IMG/VR virus record: IMGVR_UViG_3300044678_001573
Span: 1-62,258 of that record
Source of the DNA: a virus
Strand: one strand, 5' to 3'
DNA: 62,258 nucleotides
This document shows, one piece after another, positions 61,068-62,258 of the stretch. A program made the translations under genes and the position numbers. The notes beneath the pieces were generated by a model. It saw only the letters and a list, made by a program, of their open reading frames with translations, had not been told where the DNA came from and searched no databases. The first letter of the stretch is position 1, and each line of letters begins with the position of its first letter.

Positions 61068-61118
61068 ATGCTTGCCACCGTTGCAAGCGCCAAACATAAA
61101 CCACATCCCACATCATGA
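61068..61118 (+). CDS. 16-residue leader peptide
   Basis: MLATVASAKHKPHPTS followed by a stop that overlaps the next ATG (ATGA). It is the first possible start after the promoter and the transcript would begin at its ATG. A short GCTTGC / GCAAGC hairpin lies in it. Such a peptide could couple translation of the following gene or serve only as a leader; it may be non-functional. Confidence 0.35.
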   Translation: MLATVASAKHKPHPTS

Positions 61119-61237
61119 CATTATATCTACGCAAAAACATTCCCGGCCGGCGTGCACGCGCGCGCCGTGCTTTGATCGCTCAGGCTTGCCTTTGGCTCGC
61201 TTTGGACGTCGCCCTTGTCTTGTATCTGATCGCGTAA
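61115..61237 (+). CDS. 40-residue membrane peptide
   Basis: Basic N-terminus (LYLRKNIPGRRARARR) and a hydrophobic end (CLWLALDVALVLYLIA). ATG comes after ACATAAACCACATCCCACATC, the same C/A-rich style as elsewhere, and overlaps the 16-codon leader stop. The stop directly abuts the ATCC repeat. A small inner-membrane or toxin-like peptide; no family recognised. Confidence 0.5.
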   Translation: MTLYLRKNIPGRRARARRALIAQACLWLALDVALVLYLIA

Positions 61238-61281
61238 ATCCATCCATCCATCCATCCATCCATCCATCCATCCATCCATCC
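61238..61281. repeat. Eleven perfect ATCC tetranucleotide repeats
   Basis: 44 bases, all exact, between the 40-residue peptide stop and five bases before the GP88-family ATG. Tetranucleotide repeats of this length change copy number by slippage and are classical phase-variation elements. Here the tract would change the spacing before the start rather than the reading frame. Confidence 0.9.
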
Positions 61282-61286
61282 ACCTC

Positions 61287-61979
61287 ATGAAAACTAAACT
61301 GCCACCTCTCCTATCCTCCTCCAACGCTAAACTCGAAAAAGGGGAAAGAGCTGGCTGGCTCACTTTAGGCCTTTCGTTGGCACCGCACAACCTCTCCGGA
61401 GTAAACTTTTGTCCCCATGCATCAAAAGGATGCGCGGCCGCGTGCCTTTATACTGCCGGGCATGGTCAATTCGATCAGGTCAAAAATGCGCGCCTTGCAC
61501 GCTCTATGCGTTTCATCAAAGACCGGCCGGCCTTTCTGGATCAGCTTAAAAGTGAGATTCGCAAGGGTGAAAAAACGGCCGCGAAAAAAGGCATGAAGCT
61601 TGCCATCCGGCTTAACGTCATGTCTGACCTGCCATGGTATAACCTGATCGACATGGGTGAATTCTCCAACGTGCAATTTTATGACTATACTCCAAACCCC
61701 AAGCGCGCGCTTGAATTCGCGGCCGGTGAACTGCCGGCTAACTATCACCTGACTTTTTCGCGCAAGGAAGATAATCAGGAAGCTTGCGAGCTGGTAGCGG
61801 CCTCCGGCGTGAATATCGCCGTGGTTTTTGACAAATTGCCAGAATCCTATTTGGGCCGGCCCGTAGTGGATGGAGACCTTTCAGACCTCCGGTTTCTTGA
61901 CCCGGCCGGCGTGATTGTCGGCCTGAAAGCAAAAGGCGATGGCAAGAAAGACGCGTCCGGTTTCGTGATTCGATCCTGA
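61287..61979 (+). CDS. GP88 family protein
   Basis: 230 residues. SGVNFCPHASKGCAAACLYT followed by GHGQFDQVKNARLARSMRFI is the hallmark of the GP88 family, found in actinophages and other phages. The conserved cysteines suggest metal or iron-sulfur binding. NVMSDLPWYNLIDMG and the later NYHLTFSRKEDN complete it. The biochemical role is unknown. The leader has the ATCC repeat instead of a ribosome site, and a strong terminator follows. The base composition, rich in GCCGGC and GCGCGC sites, is unlike the rest of the genome. Confidence 0.85.
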   Translation: MKTKLPPLLSSSNAKLEKGERAGWLTLGLSLAPHNLSGVNFCPHASKGCAAACLYTAGHGQFDQVKNARLARSMRFIKDRPAFLDQLKSEIRKGEKTAAKKGMKLAIRLNVMSDLPWYNLIDMGEFSNVQFYDYTPNPKRALEFAAGELPANYHLTFSRKEDNQEACELVAASGVNIAVVFDKLPESYLGRPVVDGDLSDLRFLDPAGVIVGLKAKGDGKKDASGFVIRS

Positions 61980-61996
61980 TCGCCTCACCAAGTAAC

Positions 61997-62037
61997 GCGC
62001 GCCGGCCGAATAGGCCGGCGCGCCTTTGTTTTTTTTC
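61997..62037 (+). terminator. Strong rho-independent terminator
   Basis: Perfect 11-base stem (61997-62007 with 62013-62023, GCGCGCCGGCC and its complement), five-base loop, then CTTTG and eight T. It is the clearest terminator in the window and closes the rightward mini-operon just before the terminal array. Confidence 0.93.
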
Positions 62038-62040
62038 CGG

Positions 62041-62258
<218 letters not shown>

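Overview
The window is a tailed-phage genome of about 62 kb that looks complete. It is GC-rich and densely packed; most neighbouring genes overlap by four bases (ATGA, GTGA or TTGA). Bases 45-171 recur exactly at 62132-62258, so the contig almost certainly closes into a circle or is terminally redundant, with the join inside a (CCTGAG)/(CCTGCGGAG) tandem array. There is a full virion gene set (portal, scaffold, capsid, large terminase, a probable T7-type adaptor and a 3382-residue probable ejection protein) but no tail sheath or tape measure, which suggests a short-tailed podovirus-like particle. I see no integrase, tRNA or CRISPR, so a virulent lifestyle is likely, although the DNA polymerase carries the leucine variant often linked with slower or temperate phages. 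Almost no gene has a Shine-Dalgarno sequence. Genes start after C/A-rich leaders or a few bases after a -10 box, which implies a host with non-SD or leaderless initiation (Verrucomicrobiota or Bacteroidota are possible; the host cannot be named from sequence alone).

Layout. 1-842 holds the repeat array and two leftward ribbon-helix-helix-like regulators. 843-1450 is a non-coding control region with six GAACCAA motifs and a perfect 21-bp inverted repeat, the best origin or operator candidate. 1451-8348 is a rightward early block of about 22 small genes, including DUF932, zinc-finger, membrane and coiled-coil proteins, one of which appears to start at ATC. 8355-21674 is the rightward replication block: primase-helicase, small RNA/DNA ligase, DUF2800 nuclease, DUF2815 ssDNA-binding protein, family A DNA polymerase, VRR-NUC nuclease, HNH endonuclease, DUF4406 and DUF5664 nucleotide enzymes, and a SNF2-type helicase. 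A structured-RNA candidate lies at 14253-14403.

60175 down to 21622 is the leftward late region. In transcription order it carries an XRE regulator, membrane protein, two methyltransferases, two glycosyltransferase-like proteins, portal, scaffold, terminator, capsid, terminator, small repeat proteins, tail fibre, lysis cassette (spanin-like pair, holin-like protein, amidase), HNH endonuclease, phosphoesterase, SprT-like protease, tail-region proteins, a glycosyltransferase-methyltransferase fusion, adaptor, and the giant polyvalent protein with a zinc-protease motif and an ADP-ribosyltransferase domain. The large terminase (36126-37907) alone runs rightward inside this block, from a divergent promoter. 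The right end (60212-62258) has a small-terminase-like gene beside a very GC-rich non-coding island, then a rightward mini-operon with a 16-codon leader, a 40-residue membrane peptide, eleven ATCC repeats and a GP88-family gene that ends in a strong terminator next to the terminal array.

The genes fit a simple programme. The rightward early block takes over the cell and builds the replisome. The leftward late block makes, decorates and packages virions and lyses the host. Both start from TTGC-type promoters placed so close to the first ATG that the messages should be leaderless.
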